Assembly: GCA_005503085.1 (NCBI GenBank)
Contig: SCOI01000011.1
Location: 147,515 to 211,514, forward strand
Source: Burkholderiales bacterium C2
GTDB taxonomy: Bacteria > Pseudomonadota > Gammaproteobacteria > Burkholderiales > Burkholderiaceae_C
Reading direction: 5' to 3'
DNA length: 64,000 nt
Below the pieces are notes generated by a model, which saw nothing but the letters and a program-made list of their open reading frames with translations, did no database searches and was not told where the DNA came from. This document shows positions 36,919 to 48,916 of this stretch, piece by piece. The first letter of the stretch is position 1, and each line of letters opens with the position of its first letter. A program made the position numbers and the translations under genes.

Positions 36919-38196
36919 TCAGCGAGCCGGCCTGGACATCTGGCATCGATGCGGCTGCTCCGCCCGGGCCTCGTCCACAAAGCGCACGGTACGGAAGCCA
37001 TAGCCCGAGCCCTCGTTGTCGTGGCGCGCGCCGGGCGAGCCGGCGCGCTTCATCACGCTGACGTAGAGCGGCTGGATGAACTGGTGGTCGGCCGCGCGCA
37101 TCTGGCCCTGCCCGACACCGCCCAGCGTCTTGCCGTCGTACTTCAGGCCCTCCATCGCCCGGGCCACGGTCGCCACGTCCAGCGACTTCGCCCGCTCGAT
37201 GCCAGCCACCAGCACCTCGACCATGGCCTGCATGCGGGCGTGAACATAATCATCCTCGGGCTTGGGGAAGCGCGCGCGGAATGCGGCGTAGAAGCGATCC
37301 GAGCTGGGCGTGCCGACATTCGGATGCCATTCGGCCACGGCCACCACCCTGTCGATGCCCGCATCACCCAAGGCGGCCGGCACACCGAGCGCATTGCCAT
37401 AGAAGGTGTAGAAGCGCGCGTTCAGCCCCACATCCTTGGCCGCCTTGATCAGCAGGGTCAGATCATTGCCCCAGTTGCCGGTCAGCACCGCCTGTGCGCC
37501 GCTGGCCTTGATCTTGGTGACATAGGGCATGAAGTCCTTGACCCGGCCGACCGGGTGCAATTCGTCGCCGACGATCTCGATATCGGGCCGCTTGGCCGCC
37601 AGCATCTCGCGACCCTGCCTCAGCACATGCTGGCCGAAGCTGTAGTCCTGGCCGATCAGGTAGAGCTTCTTGATCGAGGCGTCCTCGCGCAACTCGTCGG
37701 TCAGCGCGGCCAGGCGCATATCGGCATGGGCGTCGAAGCGGAAATGCCAGAAGCTGCATTTCTCGTTGGTCAGCGCCGGATCGACCGCCGAGTAGTTCAG
37801 GAACAGCGCGCGCCGCTGCGGTTCGCGCTCGTTGTGCTTGTTCAAGGCATCGATCAAGGCGGCGGCCGTGGCCGAGCTATTGCCCTGCAGCACGAACGAG
37901 GCCTTCTGATCGACGGCCGAGCGCAGCATGGACAGCGCTTCCTCGGTCGCCCCCTTGCTGTCCAGCCGCAGCAACTGCAAGGGCCGCGCACCGCCCGGCA
38001 GCTTGACACCGCCTCTTGCGTTGACACGCTCGGTGGCCCAGACCAGGTTGCGATAGACCGCCTCGCCGGCATTGCCGAAGGGACCGGACAGGCCCTCGAT
38101 CAAGGCCAGCTTGATCGGTTCGGCGGCACCAGCCATCAGCGGCGCGGCCAGCAAAAGGGCGGCCAGATGGTGACGAGAAGGGAAGTTCCAAGCCAT
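36919..38196 (-). CDS. Periplasmic ABC binding protein, branched-chain amino acid (LivK-like) family
   Basis: A 425-residue periplasmic binding protein of fold type I. A Sec signal peptide covers about residues 1-25 (HHLAALLLAAPLMAGAAEP). The mature part opens with IKLALIEGLSGPFGNAGEAVYRNLVWATERVNARGG, characteristic of the Leu/Ile/Val-binding group, and includes YLIGQDYSFGQ and AVLTGNWGNDLTLLIKAAKDVG. No permease or ATPase gene is beside it, so it is an orphan in this window. The ligand is unknown; amides, amino acids and aromatic acids are all possible. The last 40 residues are polar and arginine-rich. Confidence 0.86.
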   Translation of the reverse strand: MAWNFPSRHHLAALLLAAPLMAGAAEPIKLALIEGLSGPFGNAGEAVYRNLVWATERVNARGGVKLPGGARPLQLLRLDSKGATEEALSMLRSAVDQKASFVLQGNSSATAAALIDALNKHNEREPQRRALFLNYSAVDPALTNEKCSFWHFRFDAHADMRLAALTDELREDASIKKLYLIGQDYSFGQHVLRQGREMLAAKRPDIEIVGDELHPVGRVKDFMPYVTKIKASGAQAVLTGNWGNDLTLLIKAAKDVGLNARFYTFYGNALGVPAALGDAGIDRVVAVAEWHPNVGTPSSDRFYAAFRARFPKPEDDYVHARMQAMVEVLVAGIERAKSLDVATVARAMEGLKYDGKTLGGVGQGQMRAADHQFIQPLYVSVMKRAGSPGARHDNEGSGYGFRTVRFVDEARAEQPHRCQMSRPAR

Positions 38197-38318
38197 GAGG
38201 AAGTGAATTTTTGAGGGCTATTGAATTGAGAAAAGCCGCGCCAAGCTTGGTTGGCATGGGGGCTGCGCCCTGAAAGATCCAGCAGCGATTTTTCCGCCAT
38301 CTCATTGTAGGAGCTGCC

Positions 38319-38732
38319 ATGTTTGTGATTCCCGTGTCCCGTCATTCCGCCGATCTGTCGCGCCACATCGAGCGCCTGTTCAACACTGATCGGGACGCCG
38401 TCGCCTTGCGCAGCCCGGCGCTGGACGTCAGCGAGACCGATGCCGCCTACACCTTGCAGCCCGATCTGCCGGGCGTGGCCAAAGAGGCCGTCAAGATCAA
38501 GATCGAAGGCCGCCGCGTCAGCATCGATGCCGAGCAGACCCGCGCCGCCGAGAAGGCCGAAGGCGAGCGGGTGCTGTACCGCGAGCGCTCGGTGACGCGC
38601 TTCTCGCGCACGCTGGCCCTGCCTCAGGAGCTCAACAAGAGCGACTCCACCGCCAAGCTGGACAACGGCGTGCTGACCCTGACCCTGGTCAAGCGCCAGC
38701 CGGACAATGCCGGCGAACTCAGCGTCAGCTGA
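38319..38732 (+). CDS. Small heat-shock protein, Hsp20/alpha-crystallin family
   Basis: A 137-residue holding chaperone that binds unfolding proteins without ATP. The alpha-crystallin domain runs from about residue 35 to 130: PALDVSETDAAYTLQPDLPGVAKEAVKIKIEGRRVSI, then RYRERSVTRFSRTLALP-type strand and the closing LDNGVLTLTLVKR. A short N-terminal arm and a very short tail flank it; the IxI motif at the C-terminus is replaced by ELSVS. The ATG at 38319 has AGGAGCTGCC before it. No clear sigma-32 promoter was found in the 122-base gap upstream. Confidence 0.92.
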   Translation: MFVIPVSRHSADLSRHIERLFNTDRDAVALRSPALDVSETDAAYTLQPDLPGVAKEAVKIKIEGRRVSIDAEQTRAAEKAEGERVLYRERSVTRFSRTLALPQELNKSDSTAKLDNGVLTLTLVKRQPDNAGELSVS

Positions 38733-38738
38733 GCCGAG

Positions 38739-39782
38739 TCAGGGCGAGCCGAGCGCCCAGCGCGGGCGCACCTCGAAACCACCGCCCTGCGGCTGCAGCG
38801 TCGCCATGCCGCGCTGCAGCCGCATCGCGGCGGCCATCGCAATCATCGCGCCGTTGTCGGTGCACAGACTCAGCTCCGGGTAGTGCACGCGCACGCCGCG
38901 CTTGGCGCAGGCGGTGTTCAGCTGCTGACGCAGCAGGCTGTTGGCACCGACGCCGCCGGCCACCACCAGGCGCTTGAGCCCGGTGTTCTTCAGCGCCAGC
39001 AGCGACTTCTTCACCAGCACCTCGACGATGGCGGCCTGGGTCGAGGCCGCCAGATCGGCGCGCTGCTGATCACTCGGGCCTTCGCCGAGCTTCTTCACCT
39101 GCGTCAGTACCGCCGTCTTCAAGCCGGCAAAGCTGAAGTCGGGCTTGCCGCTGTGCAGCAGCGGGCGCGGCAGCGCAAACGCTGCGGGGTCGCCCTGCTC
39201 GGCCAGCCGGGCCAGATGCGGGCCGCCGGGATAGGGCAGGCCCAGCAGCTTGGCGCTCTTGTCGAAGGCCTCACCGGCCGCATCATCGATGGTCTCGCCC
39301 AGGATCTCGTACTGGCCGACATCATCGACCCGCATCAGCTGGGTATGGCCGCCCGAGACCAGCAAAGCAACGAAGGGAAACTCGGGCGCATCGACCGACA
39401 GAAAGGGCGACAGCAGATGGCCTTCCAGATGGTGTACGCCCAGGGTCGGCTTGCCCAGCGCCGCCGCCAGCGACACCGCGACACCGGCGCCCACCAGCAG
39501 GGCCCCGGCAAGACCCGGCCCCTGGGTATAGGCGATCACACCGATATCGGCCAGCTCGACGCCGGCCGCAGCCAGCACCTCGCGCGTCAGCGGCAGCACA
39601 CGGCGGATATGGTCGCGCGAGGCCAATTCGGGCACGACGCCGCCATAGGCCTGGTGCATGCTGATCTGGCTGTGCAGGGCCTGGGCCAGCAAGGTAGGCA
39701 CGCCCTGGGCACCCGGCTCGGGCACATCGACCAAGGCCACGCCGGTCTCATCGCAGGACGACTCGAAGCCCAGGACCTTCAT
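38739..39782 (-). CDS. tsaD: tRNA N6-threonylcarbamoyladenosine transferase TsaD
   Basis: Transfers the threonylcarbamoyl group to A37 of ANN-decoding tRNAs, with TsaB and TsaE. It is a 347-residue ASKHA-fold protein: [11 protein letters not shown] at the start, the metal-binding His118 and His122 in HHLEGH, the phosphate-binding [22 protein letters not shown], and the C-terminal TDNGAMIA with its Asp. Its start is two bases after the fdx stop, so it is the last gene of the isc operon. In many bacteria tsaD stands near rpsU instead, which here is 17 kb away. Confidence 0.96.
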   Translation of the reverse strand: MKVLGFESSCDETGVALVDVPEPGAQGVPTLLAQALHSQISMHQAYGGVVPELASRDHIRRVLPLTREVLAAAGVELADIGVIAYTQGPGLAGALLVGAGVAVSLAAALGKPTLGVHHLEGHLLSPFLSVDAPEFPFVALLVSGGHTQLMRVDDVGQYEILGETIDDAAGEAFDKSAKLLGLPYPGGPHLARLAEQGDPAAFALPRPLLHSGKPDFSFAGLKTAVLTQVKKLGEGPSDQQRADLAASTQAAIVEVLVKKSLLALKNTGLKRLVVAGGVGANSLLRQQLNTACAKRGVRVHYPELSLCTDNGAMIAMAAAMRLQRGMATLQPQGGGFEVRPRWALGSP

Positions 39783-39784
39783 GT

Positions 39785-40123
39785 TCAGTGATTCTCTTTG
39801 GCGTGATTGATCGAGTACTTCGGGATCTCGATGGTCACGTCAGCTTGCCCCAGGATGGCCTGGCAGCTCAGCCGCGAATCGGGCTCCAGGCCCCAGGCAC
39901 GGTCCAGCATGTCTTCCTCGCCCTCCTCCATCTCGGACAGCGTGCGGCCACCTTCGCGCACGATCACATGGCAGGTGGTGCAGGCGCAGACCTGGTCGCA
40001 GGCATGCTCGATCTCGATATGATTGTCCAGCAGCGCCTCGCAGATCGAGGTACCGGCCGGCGCCGTCACGGTCTTGCCCTGCGGGCAGTACTCGGCATGG
40101 GGAAGGATTTTGATGATGGGCAT
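39785..40123 (-). CDS. fdx: ISC-type [2Fe-2S] ferredoxin
   Basis: A 112-residue adrenodoxin-like ferredoxin supplying electrons for Fe-S cluster assembly on IscU. Cluster ligands are Cys42, Cys48, Cys51 and Cys87 ([13 protein letters not shown] and RLSCQA). The acidic helix [11 protein letters not shown] is the usual partner-binding surface. It starts 14 bases after the hscA stop. Confidence 0.96.
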   Translation of the reverse strand: MPIIKILPHAEYCPQGKTVTAPAGTSICEALLDNHIEIEHACDQVCACTTCHVIVREGGRTLSEMEEGEEDMLDRAWGLEPDSRLSCQAILGQADVTIEIPKYSINHAKENH

Positions 40124-40137
40124 GGAGCTTCCCCTGT

Positions 40138-41994
40138 TTACATCTGTTCGATATTGCGGCCGGTCAGCGCCTGCTGAATGCCACGATTCATGCGCTCGGC
40201 AGCGAAGGCCTCGGTGCCCTTGGCCAGCGTCTCGACGGCCGCATTGATCGCGTCCGCGTCCTCGCCCTCGGCGGCCAGGGCCAGCTGCTTCAGCAACTCG
40301 GCCACGGCGGCGCGCTGCGCCTCGTCCAGCAGGTCGCCGTCGGCCGCCAGCGCCGACTGCGTGGCCAGCGTCATGCGCTCGGCCTCGACACGGGCCTCAC
40401 GCAGCTTGCGCGCCTGCATATCCGATTCAGCGCTGGCAAAACCGTCCTTCAGCATGCCGGCGATCCGATCGTCCGACAGGCCGTAGCTCGGCTTGACCTG
40501 AACCGCCGCCTCGACACCCGAGCCCAGCTCCTTGGCCGAGACGCTCAGCAAGCCGTCGGCATCGACCTGGAAGGTGACGCGGATGCGCGCGGCGCCGGCC
40601 ACCATAGCCGGGATGCCGCGCAGCTCGAAGCGCGCCAGCGAACGGCACTCGCTGACCAGCTCGCGCTCACCCTGCAAGACATGGACCGCCATCGCGGTCT
40701 GCCCGTCCTTGAAGGTCGTGAAGTCCTGCGCCTTGGCGACCGGAATCGTTGCATTGCGCTCGATGATGCGCTCGACCAGGCCGCCCATGGTCTCCAGACC
40801 CAGCGACAGCGGAATCACATCCAGCAGCAGGATCTCGCCATCGGCCGCATTGCCGGCCAGCTGATTGGCCTGGATGGCCGCCCCCAGCGCAACGACCTCG
40901 TCGGGATTCAGGTTCGTCAAGACCTCGCGGCCGAACAGCTGACCGACTGCGGCGCGCACGCCGGGCATGCGGGTCGAACCGCCGACCATCACCGTGCCCT
41001 GTACCTCCTCGGCCTTCAGCCTGGCGTCGCGCAGCACCCGCTTGACGGCGGCCAGCGTCTTGTCGACCAAGGGCTTGGTCAGCGCATCGAACTGCTCGCG
41101 GCTGAGCGCGACATCGAGCGCACCCGCATCCAGCGCGCACTGCAGCCGGGTCTGCGGCGCATCGGACAACGCCTCCTTGGCCAGGCGCGCGGCCATCAGC
41201 ACCGCACGCTTGTCATGCGCGCTGACGGTCTCCAGCCCGGCCTCGGCCAGCGCCCAGTCGGCCAGCAGGCGATCGAAGTCGTCGCCGCCCAGGGCCGCAT
41301 CGCCGCCGGTCGCCACCACCTCGAAGACACCGCGCGTCAGGCGCAGCAGCGAGATGTCGAAGGTACCGCCGCCGAGGTCATAGACCGCGTACAAGCCCTC
41401 GCTGGCATTGTCCAGGCCATAGGCAATGGCCGCAGCGGTGGGCTCGTTGATCAGGCGCAGCACATTCAGGCCGGCCAGCTGCGCGGCATCCTTGGTAGCC
41501 TGGCGCTGGGCATCGTCGAAATAGGCCGGCACCGTGATCACGGCACCGAAGATGTCGTCGGCAAAGCTGTCCTCGGCGCGGAAGCGCAAGGTCGCCAGGA
41601 TCTCGGCCGAGACCTCGACCGGCGACTTCAGGCCGTCGCGCGTCGCGATCGACAGCATGCCCGGCGTGTCCTCGAAGCGGTAAGGCAGCTTGTCGCGGTT
41701 GGCGACATCAGCCAGCGAGCGGCCCATGAAACGCTTGACCGAGACGATGGTGTTCTCCGGATCGTCGGCCTGGGCTTCGAAGGCGGCCGCGCCGATCTGG
41801 CGCCGCCCGTCCTCCAGATAGCGCACCGCCGAGGGCAGGATGACGCGCCCCTGCTCGTCGGGCAGGCATTCGGCCACACCATGGCGCACCGAGGCCACCA
41901 GCGAATGGGTCGTGCCCAGATCGATGCCCACCGCGATGCGGCGCTCATGCGGGTTGGGCGATTGCCCGGGTTCGGAAATCTGCAACAAAGCCAT
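40138..41994 (-). CDS. hscA: Fe-S cluster chaperone HscA (Hsp70 family)
   Basis: A 618-residue specialised Hsp70 that uses ATP to release clusters from IscU. The ATPase domain shows [49 protein letters not shown] and [11 protein letters not shown]. The substrate domain starts near [17 protein letters not shown] and recognises the LPPVK motif present in IscU. It starts at ATG 41994, two bases after the hscB stop. Confidence 0.96.
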   Translation of the reverse strand: MALLQISEPGQSPNPHERRIAVGIDLGTTHSLVASVRHGVAECLPDEQGRVILPSAVRYLEDGRRQIGAAAFEAQADDPENTIVSVKRFMGRSLADVANRDKLPYRFEDTPGMLSIATRDGLKSPVEVSAEILATLRFRAEDSFADDIFGAVITVPAYFDDAQRQATKDAAQLAGLNVLRLINEPTAAAIAYGLDNASEGLYAVYDLGGGTFDISLLRLTRGVFEVVATGGDAALGGDDFDRLLADWALAEAGLETVSAHDKRAVLMAARLAKEALSDAPQTRLQCALDAGALDVALSREQFDALTKPLVDKTLAAVKRVLRDARLKAEEVQGTVMVGGSTRMPGVRAAVGQLFGREVLTNLNPDEVVALGAAIQANQLAGNAADGEILLLDVIPLSLGLETMGGLVERIIERNATIPVAKAQDFTTFKDGQTAMAVHVLQGERELVSECRSLARFELRGIPAMVAGAARIRVTFQVDADGLLSVSAKELGSGVEAAVQVKPSYGLSDDRIAGMLKDGFASAESDMQARKLREARVEAERMTLATQSALAADGDLLDEAQRAAVAELLKQLALAAEGEDADAINAAVETLAKGTEAFAAERMNRGIQQALTGRNIEQM

Positions 41995-41996
41995 GT

Positions 41997-42515
41997 TTAC
42001 TGTCCTAGGGCGTCCAGCCTCTTGTCGATATCGGCGCGGAATCGGGCGATGAACATCAGGGCCCGGACCTGTTCGGCCGCCGCCGGCGCGTCGTCCGCCT
42101 CATCGAGCAGGCGCTGCACATCGGCCAGCAAGCCGCGCTCGCGCTGCGCGACCTCGGCATCCAGGGCCTCGACCGCAGCCAGGCCGTCCGCCTCGTCCAA
42201 GGCCTCGCGCCAACTCATCTGCTCCATCAAGAAGGCCGTCGGCATACGGGTGTTCTCGTTGACCAGCAGCGGCACGTCGCGCAACTCGCACAGATAGGCG
42301 GCGCGCTGGAGCGGGTCGCGCAGGCGCTGGTAGGCCTCATTGACGCGCACGGCCCACTGCATCGCTAGCCGCTGCGACGATGCGCCCTCGGCGGCGAACT
42401 TGTCGGGGTGAACCTGGGCCTGCAAGGCCTTCCAGCGCGCATCGATCTCGACACGCTCTTGGGCCTGGCGCTCGGGCAGGCCAAACAGCTTGAAGTCGTT
42501 GTCGTCGAGTCGCAT
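41997..42515 (-). CDS. hscB: Fe-S cluster co-chaperone HscB (J-domain)
   Basis: A 172-residue J-protein that brings IscU to HscA and stimulates its ATPase. The N-terminal J domain has the HPD triad in QVHPDKF and the [10 protein letters not shown] start. The C-terminal three-helix bundle (about residues 85-172) binds IscU. It is separated from iscA by 75 bases, the largest gap in the cluster, and couples closely to hscA. Confidence 0.95.
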   Translation of the reverse strand: MRLDDNDFKLFGLPERQAQERVEIDARWKALQAQVHPDKFAAEGASSQRLAMQWAVRVNEAYQRLRDPLQRAAYLCELRDVPLLVNENTRMPTAFLMEQMSWREALDEADGLAAVEALDAEVAQRERGLLADVQRLLDEADDAPAAAEQVRALMFIARFRADIDKRLDALGQ

Positions 42516-42590
42516 GCGATGAAGCTTGTTTACAAAACAGCCAAGAAAAAAGCGCGGCTGATGGCCGCGCCCTGCGATGGAGCCGCGATT

Positions 42591-42914
42591 TTAGACGCGG
42601 AAGGATTCACCGCAGCCGCAGCGGTCTTTCTCGCGCGGGTTGCGAAACTTGAAGCCCTCGTTGAGGCCTTCGCGCACGAAATCCAGCTCGGTGCCTTCCA
42701 GATAGGGCAGGCTTTTGGGGTCGATCAGGATCTTGACGCCATGACCCTCGAAGATCACATCCTCAGGCGTCACATCGTCGGCGTACTCGAGCTTGTAAGC
42801 CAGGCCCGAGCAGCCGGTGGTCTTGACGCCCAGACGCACGCCCACGCCGCGCCCGCGTTTGGCGATATAGCGCGTCACATGGCGCGCGGCCGCCTCGGTC
42901 AGAGTCACAGACAT
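42591..42914 (-). CDS. iscA: Iron-sulfur cluster assembly protein IscA
   Basis: A 107-residue A-type carrier for Fe-S clusters. The three ligand cysteines are present: one in [16 protein letters not shown] and two in the C-terminal CGCGESF. The [19 protein letters not shown] start is typical. It begins 12 bases after the iscU stop. Confidence 0.96.
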   Translation of the reverse strand: MSVTLTEAAARHVTRYIAKRGRGVGVRLGVKTTGCSGLAYKLEYADDVTPEDVIFEGHGVKILIDPKSLPYLEGTELDFVREGLNEGFKFRNPREKDRCGCGESFRV

Positions 42915-42926
42915 GCTGCTGATCCC

Positions 42927-43313
42927 TTACTGCGTGTGCTTGGCGCGGTAGTCATCGACCGCTGCCTTGATCGCGTCTTCGGCCAGGATGGAGCAGTGGA
43001 TCTTGACCGGCGGCAAGGCCAGCTCTTCGGCGATCAAGGTGTTCTTGATCTCCAGCGCCTGGTCCAGCGTCTTGCCCTTGACCCACTCGGTCACCAGCGA
43101 GCTCGAGGCGATCGCCGAGCCGCAGCCATAGGTCTTGAACTTGGCGTCCTCAATCAGCCCGGTGGCCGGATTGACCTTGATCTGCAGCTTCATCACATCG
43201 CCGCAGGCCGGTGCGCCGACCATGCCGGTGCCGACCGAATCGTCGCCCTTCTCGAAGGCGCCGACATTGCGGGGATTTTCGTAGTGATCAACAACTTTTT
43301 CACTGTAGGCCAT
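42927..43313 (-). CDS. iscU: Fe-S cluster scaffold protein IscU
   Basis: A 128-residue scaffold on which [2Fe-2S] clusters are built. Ligands Cys37, Asp39, Cys64, His106 and Cys107 are all visible (APACGDV, TYGCGSA, KIHCSI). LPPVK at residues 100-104 is the HscA recognition motif. The gene begins 27 bases after iscS. Confidence 0.97.
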   Translation of the reverse strand: MAYSEKVVDHYENPRNVGAFEKGDDSVGTGMVGAPACGDVMKLQIKVNPATGLIEDAKFKTYGCGSAIASSSLVTEWVKGKTLDQALEIKNTLIAEELALPPVKIHCSILAEDAIKAAVDDYRAKHTQ

Positions 43314-43340
43314 GATTGTTCTCCAACGTATTTCTGAGGT

Positions 43341-44561
43341 TCAGTGGGCGGTCCACTGGATCGTGCTGATGTCTATGCCATCCTTGTACATATCCCACAG
43401 TGGCGATAGCTCACGCAGCTTGGCGACGCGGTCTTTCAGGACCGTCACCGCATAGTCGATCTCTTCGACCGTCGTGAAGCGGCCTATGGTCATGCGCAGC
43501 GAGGAATGCGCCAGCTCGTCGCTGCGGCCCAGCGCGCGCAAGACATAGCTGGGTTCCAGGCTGGCCGAGGTACAGGCCGAGCCGGACGACACCGCCAGGC
43601 CCTTGACGCCCATGATCAGCGACTCGCCTTCCACATAGTTGAAGGAGATGTTCAGGTTATGCGGCACGCGCTTTTCCAGGTCGCCATTGACGAAGACCTG
43701 CTCGATGCCGCTGAGGCCGTCCAGCAGGCGCTGGTGCAGCATGCGGATGCGTGCGCCCTCCTCGGCCATCTCGTTCTTGGCGATCTCGAAAGCCAGGCCC
43801 ATGCCGACGATCTGGTGGGTGGCCAAGGTGCCCGAGCGCATGCCGCGCTCATGGCCGCCGCCGTGCATCTGGGCTTCCAGGCGCACGCGCGGCTTGCGGC
43901 GCACGAACAGCGCGCCGATGCCCTTGGGGCCATAGGTCTTGTGCGAGGCCAGGCTCATCAGGTCGATGGGCAGCTGGGTCACATCGATCGCGATCTTGCC
44001 GGTGGCCTGAGCCGCATCGACATGGAAGATGATGCCCTTCTCGCGGCAGATATTGCCGATCGCGACCACGTCCTGGATCACACCGATCTCGTTGTTCACA
44101 AACAGCACCGAGGCCAGGATGGTGTCGGGACGCAGCGCGGCCTTGAACTTGTCCAGATCCAGCAGGCCGTTTTCCTGCACATCCAGATAGGTGACCTCAA
44201 AGCCCTGGCGTTCCAGCTCGCGGCAGGTGTCCAGCGTGGCCTTGTGCTCGGTCTTCAGGGTGATGATGTGCTTGCCGCGCGTCTTGTAGAACTGCGCCGC
44301 GCCCTTGACCGCCAGATTGATCGACTCGGTTGCGCCAGATGTCCAGACGATTTCGCGCGGGTCGGCATTGATCAGCGAGGCGACCTGCTCGCGCGCCTTC
44401 TCGACCGCCGCTTCCGCTTCCCAGCCCCAGGCATGGCTGCGTGAGGCCGGATTGCCGAAATGCTCGCGCAACCAGGGGATCATCGTTTCGACCACGCGCG
44501 GGTCCACCGGCGTCGTCGCGCCATAGTCCAGATAGATGGGGAAGTGGGGCGTCATGTCCAT
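43341..44561 (-). CDS. iscS: Cysteine desulfurase IscS
   Basis: A 406-residue PLP enzyme that takes sulfur from cysteine and passes it to IscU and tRNA-thiolation enzymes. The PLP lysine lies in [12 protein letters not shown], and the mobile-loop catalytic cysteine in [13 protein letters not shown] 44561 is the chosen start; the ATG two codons later fits the [15 protein letters not shown] beginning equally well. It lies 28 bases after the iscR stop. Confidence 0.96.
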   Translation of the reverse strand: MDMTPHFPIYLDYGATTPVDPRVVETMIPWLREHFGNPASRSHAWGWEAEAAVEKAREQVASLINADPREIVWTSGATESINLAVKGAAQFYKTRGKHIITLKTEHKATLDTCRELERQGFEVTYLDVQENGLLDLDKFKAALRPDTILASVLFVNNEIGVIQDVVAIGNICREKGIIFHVDAAQATGKIAIDVTQLPIDLMSLASHKTYGPKGIGALFVRRKPRVRLEAQMHGGGHERGMRSGTLATHQIVGMGLAFEIAKNEMAEEGARIRMLHQRLLDGLSGIEQVFVNGDLEKRVPHNLNISFNYVEGESLIMGVKGLAVSSGSACTSASLEPSYVLRALGRSDELAHSSLRMTIGRFTTVEEIDYAVTVLKDRVAKLRELSPLWDMYKDGIDISTIQWTAH

Positions 44562-44589
44562 GAGATGCGACTGCTTTAGATTTGTTGGA

Positions 44590-45123
44590 TTACTTGTTGA
44601 AGGCGTTGCCGAGGGCAAACACCGAATTCGGCGCGGTGATGCGGATGGGCTTGACCACCGGCGTCGTCGAGATCGCCCGCTTGATCGGTGCTTCCTCTAT
44701 CGTGACGCCCTTGGCCAACTGGTCCTCGACCAGCTTGCGCAGCGACACCGAGTCGAGATACTCGATCATCTTGGCGTTCAGACTGGTCCAGAGCTCATGC
44801 GTGATGCATTTGCCGGTGTCCTCGCCCATGCAGTTTTCCTTGCCGCCGCAGCCGGTCGCGTCGATCGGCTCATCGACCGCGACGATGATGTCGGCCACCG
44901 TGATCTCGTCGGATTTGCGGCCCAGCGAGTAACCGCCGCCGGGTCCACGCGTGCTTTCGACCAGCTCGTGCCGGCGCAGCTTGCCGAACAGCTGTTCCAG
45001 ATAGGACAGCGAGATCTGCTGGCGTTGGCTGATCGCCGCCAGCGCGACCGGACCGCCGTTTTCACGCAGCGCCAAATCGATCATCGCGGTGACAGCGAAT
45101 CGACCTTTGGTTGTGAGACGCAT
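44590..45123 (-). CDS. iscR: Fe-S cluster-sensing repressor IscR
   Basis: A 177-residue Rrf2-family regulator of the isc operon. A winged helix-turn-helix at the start ([25 protein letters not shown]) is followed by cluster ligands Cys92, Cys98, Cys106 and His109; the spacing to the third Cys is two residues longer than in E. coli. ATG 45123 is preferred to the upstream TTG at 45195 by family alignment. With a [2Fe-2S] cluster it should repress its own operon through the site at 45225-45249. Confidence 0.95.
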   Translation of the reverse strand: MRLTTKGRFAVTAMIDLALRENGGPVALAAISQRQQISLSYLEQLFGKLRRHELVESTRGPGGGYSLGRKSDEITVADIIVAVDEPIDATGCGGKENCMGEDTGKCITHELWTSLNAKMIEYLDSVSLRKLVEDQLAKGVTIEEAPIKRAISTTPVVKPIRITAPNSVFALGNAFNK

Positions 45124-45224
45124 GAGACTCTCCTTCGGTCCAACAGACCATGGGGCGGTACAACAACAAAACCAGCAAGCTGAGCGACCCGGCACCCGCC
45201 CGGCGCGGGGGTTAACCCTTGGGT

Positions 45225-45249
45225 ATGCCTGAGCATTTTACTCAATTAT
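45225..45249 (-). promoter_or_regulatory. Candidate type 1 IscR-binding site upstream of iscR
   Basis: Read on the minus strand, these 25 bases open with ATAATTGAGT, have the A/T-rich AAAAT centre and close with TCAGGCAT. They match most fixed positions of the E. coli type 1 consensus (ATA, YYGA, T, WWW, TC, RR, AT). The site is 102 bases before the iscR ATG and overlaps the probable promoter. The rest of the 193-base gap (45124-45316) shows no gene. Confidence 0.6.
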
Positions 45250-45316
45250 TAAGAAGCTTGCTGGGCGCGCTCCCGGGCGCCCAGCGCTGGCGCGGCGAAG
45301 CGCCGCTATCTGACGG

Positions 45317-47449
<2,133 letters not shown>

Positions 47450-47585
47450 CGGGGTTTCCCAGGACTCGGGCCGCAAGCCCTCTAGAATTCACGGGCTTGC
47501 GCATCATCAACAGCCCGACAGGGTAGCGCAGGCGCCGTTCGATTGTTCGAACGCTCTTGCCACCGTCATGTCAGGAAAGCCGTCC

Positions 47586-48788
47586 ATGTCCTTGTTTGCC
47601 GCCGTCGAAATGGCCCCCCGCGACCCCATCCTGGGTCTGAACGAGCAGTTCAACGCCGATACCAACCCCGCCAAGGTGAATCTGGGGGTCGGCGTCTACT
47701 ACGACGAGAACGGCAAGCTGCCCCTGCTGAAGTGCGTGGCCCAGGCCGAGGCCGCGATGCAGGCCGATCCGAAGGCACGCGGTTATCTGCCGATCGACGG
47801 CATCGCCGCCTATGACAAGGCCGTGCAAGGCCTGGTGTTCGGCCCTGATAGCGCCATCCTGGCGGCCAAGCGTGTGGCCACCGTGCAGGCCATCGGCGGC
47901 ACCGGCGGCCTGAAGATAGGCGCCGACTTCCTGAAGCGCCTGAACCCCGGCGCCACCGTGCTGATCTCCGACCCCAGCTGGGAGAACCACCGCGCGCTGT
48001 TCACCAACGCCGGCTTCCCGGTTCAGACCTATCCCTATTACGACGCCGCCAAGCTGGGCATCAATTTCGACGGCATGCTGGCCGCGCTGAACGGCGCCAG
48101 CGCCGGCACCGTGGTCGTACTGCACGCCTGCTGCCACAACCCGACCGGCTATGACCTGAGCCCCGCCCAATGGGAGCAGGTGGTCGCCACCGTCAAGGCA
48201 CGTGGCCTGGTCGCCTTCCTGGACATGGCCTACCAGGGCTTCGGCGAAGGCATTGCCGAGGACGGCGCGGTGATCCAGCAATTCCTCGCCGCCAATCTGG
48301 ACTTCTTCGTCTCGACCAGCTTCTCGAAGAGCTTCTCGCTCTACGGCGAGCGCGTCGGCGCGCTGAGCGTGGTCTGCGCCTCGGCCGAGGAGACCGCCAA
48401 GGTGCTGAGCCAGCTGAAGATCGTGATCCGCACCAACTATTCCAACCCGCCAACCCATGGCGCCCAGGTGGTTGCGAACGTGTTGTCGACCCCGGCACTG
48501 CGCGCGCTCTGGGAAGAGGAGCTGGCCGGCATGCGCCTGCGCATCCGGGCGATGCGCCAGGCGCTGGTCAGCGCGCTGCAAGCTGCCGGCGTGGGCCAGG
48601 ACCTGAGCTTCGTGACCCGCCAGAAGGGCATGTTCAGCTATTCCGGCCTGAATGCCGCGCAAATGCAGCGACTGCGCAGCGAGTTCGGCATTTATGGTGT
48701 CGATTCGGGCCGCATCTGCGTGGCCGCGCTGAACGAGAAAAACCTGCCGGCTGTCGCTCAGGCGATGGCGGCGGTGCTGCGCGGCTGA
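47586..48788 (+). CDS. Aromatic/aspartate aminotransferase
   Basis: A 400-residue class I PLP aminotransferase of the TyrB/AspC group, moving amino groups between aromatic or dicarboxylic amino acids and 2-oxoglutarate. Motifs: NLGVGVYYDENGKLPLLKCV, ACCHNPTGYDLSP, FLDMAYQGFGEG and the PLP lysine in STSFSKSFSLYGERVG. ATG 47586 is preferred to the upstream frame start because family members begin at MSLFAAVEMAPRDPILGL. The tyrosine versus aspartate preference cannot be set by eye. Confidence 0.92.
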   Translation: MSLFAAVEMAPRDPILGLNEQFNADTNPAKVNLGVGVYYDENGKLPLLKCVAQAEAAMQADPKARGYLPIDGIAAYDKAVQGLVFGPDSAILAAKRVATVQAIGGTGGLKIGADFLKRLNPGATVLISDPSWENHRALFTNAGFPVQTYPYYDAAKLGINFDGMLAALNGASAGTVVVLHACCHNPTGYDLSPAQWEQVVATVKARGLVAFLDMAYQGFGEGIAEDGAVIQQFLAANLDFFVSTSFSKSFSLYGERVGALSVVCASAEETAKVLSQLKIVIRTNYSNPPTHGAQVVANVLSTPALRALWEEELAGMRLRIRAMRQALVSALQAAGVGQDLSFVTRQKGMFSYSGLNAAQMQRLRSEFGIYGVDSGRICVAALNEKNLPAVAQAMAAVLRG

Positions 48789-48916
48789 CAATCTGCCCGC
48801 TGGAACGAGTGGGCTTGCGCAGTTTTAACGGCTTTGCCACCTGGCAAGCCGCATAATGCTGCACTGCACCATTTGTTTTGCAGTACTGTCACCCCACAAA
48901 GCTACCGAGGTCCTCC

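Noticed and set aside
36704..36946. 80-codon minus-strand frame between rpsO and the binding-protein gene
   Set aside because: It overlaps both neighbours, contains the rpsO TATAAT, and shows no family signature.
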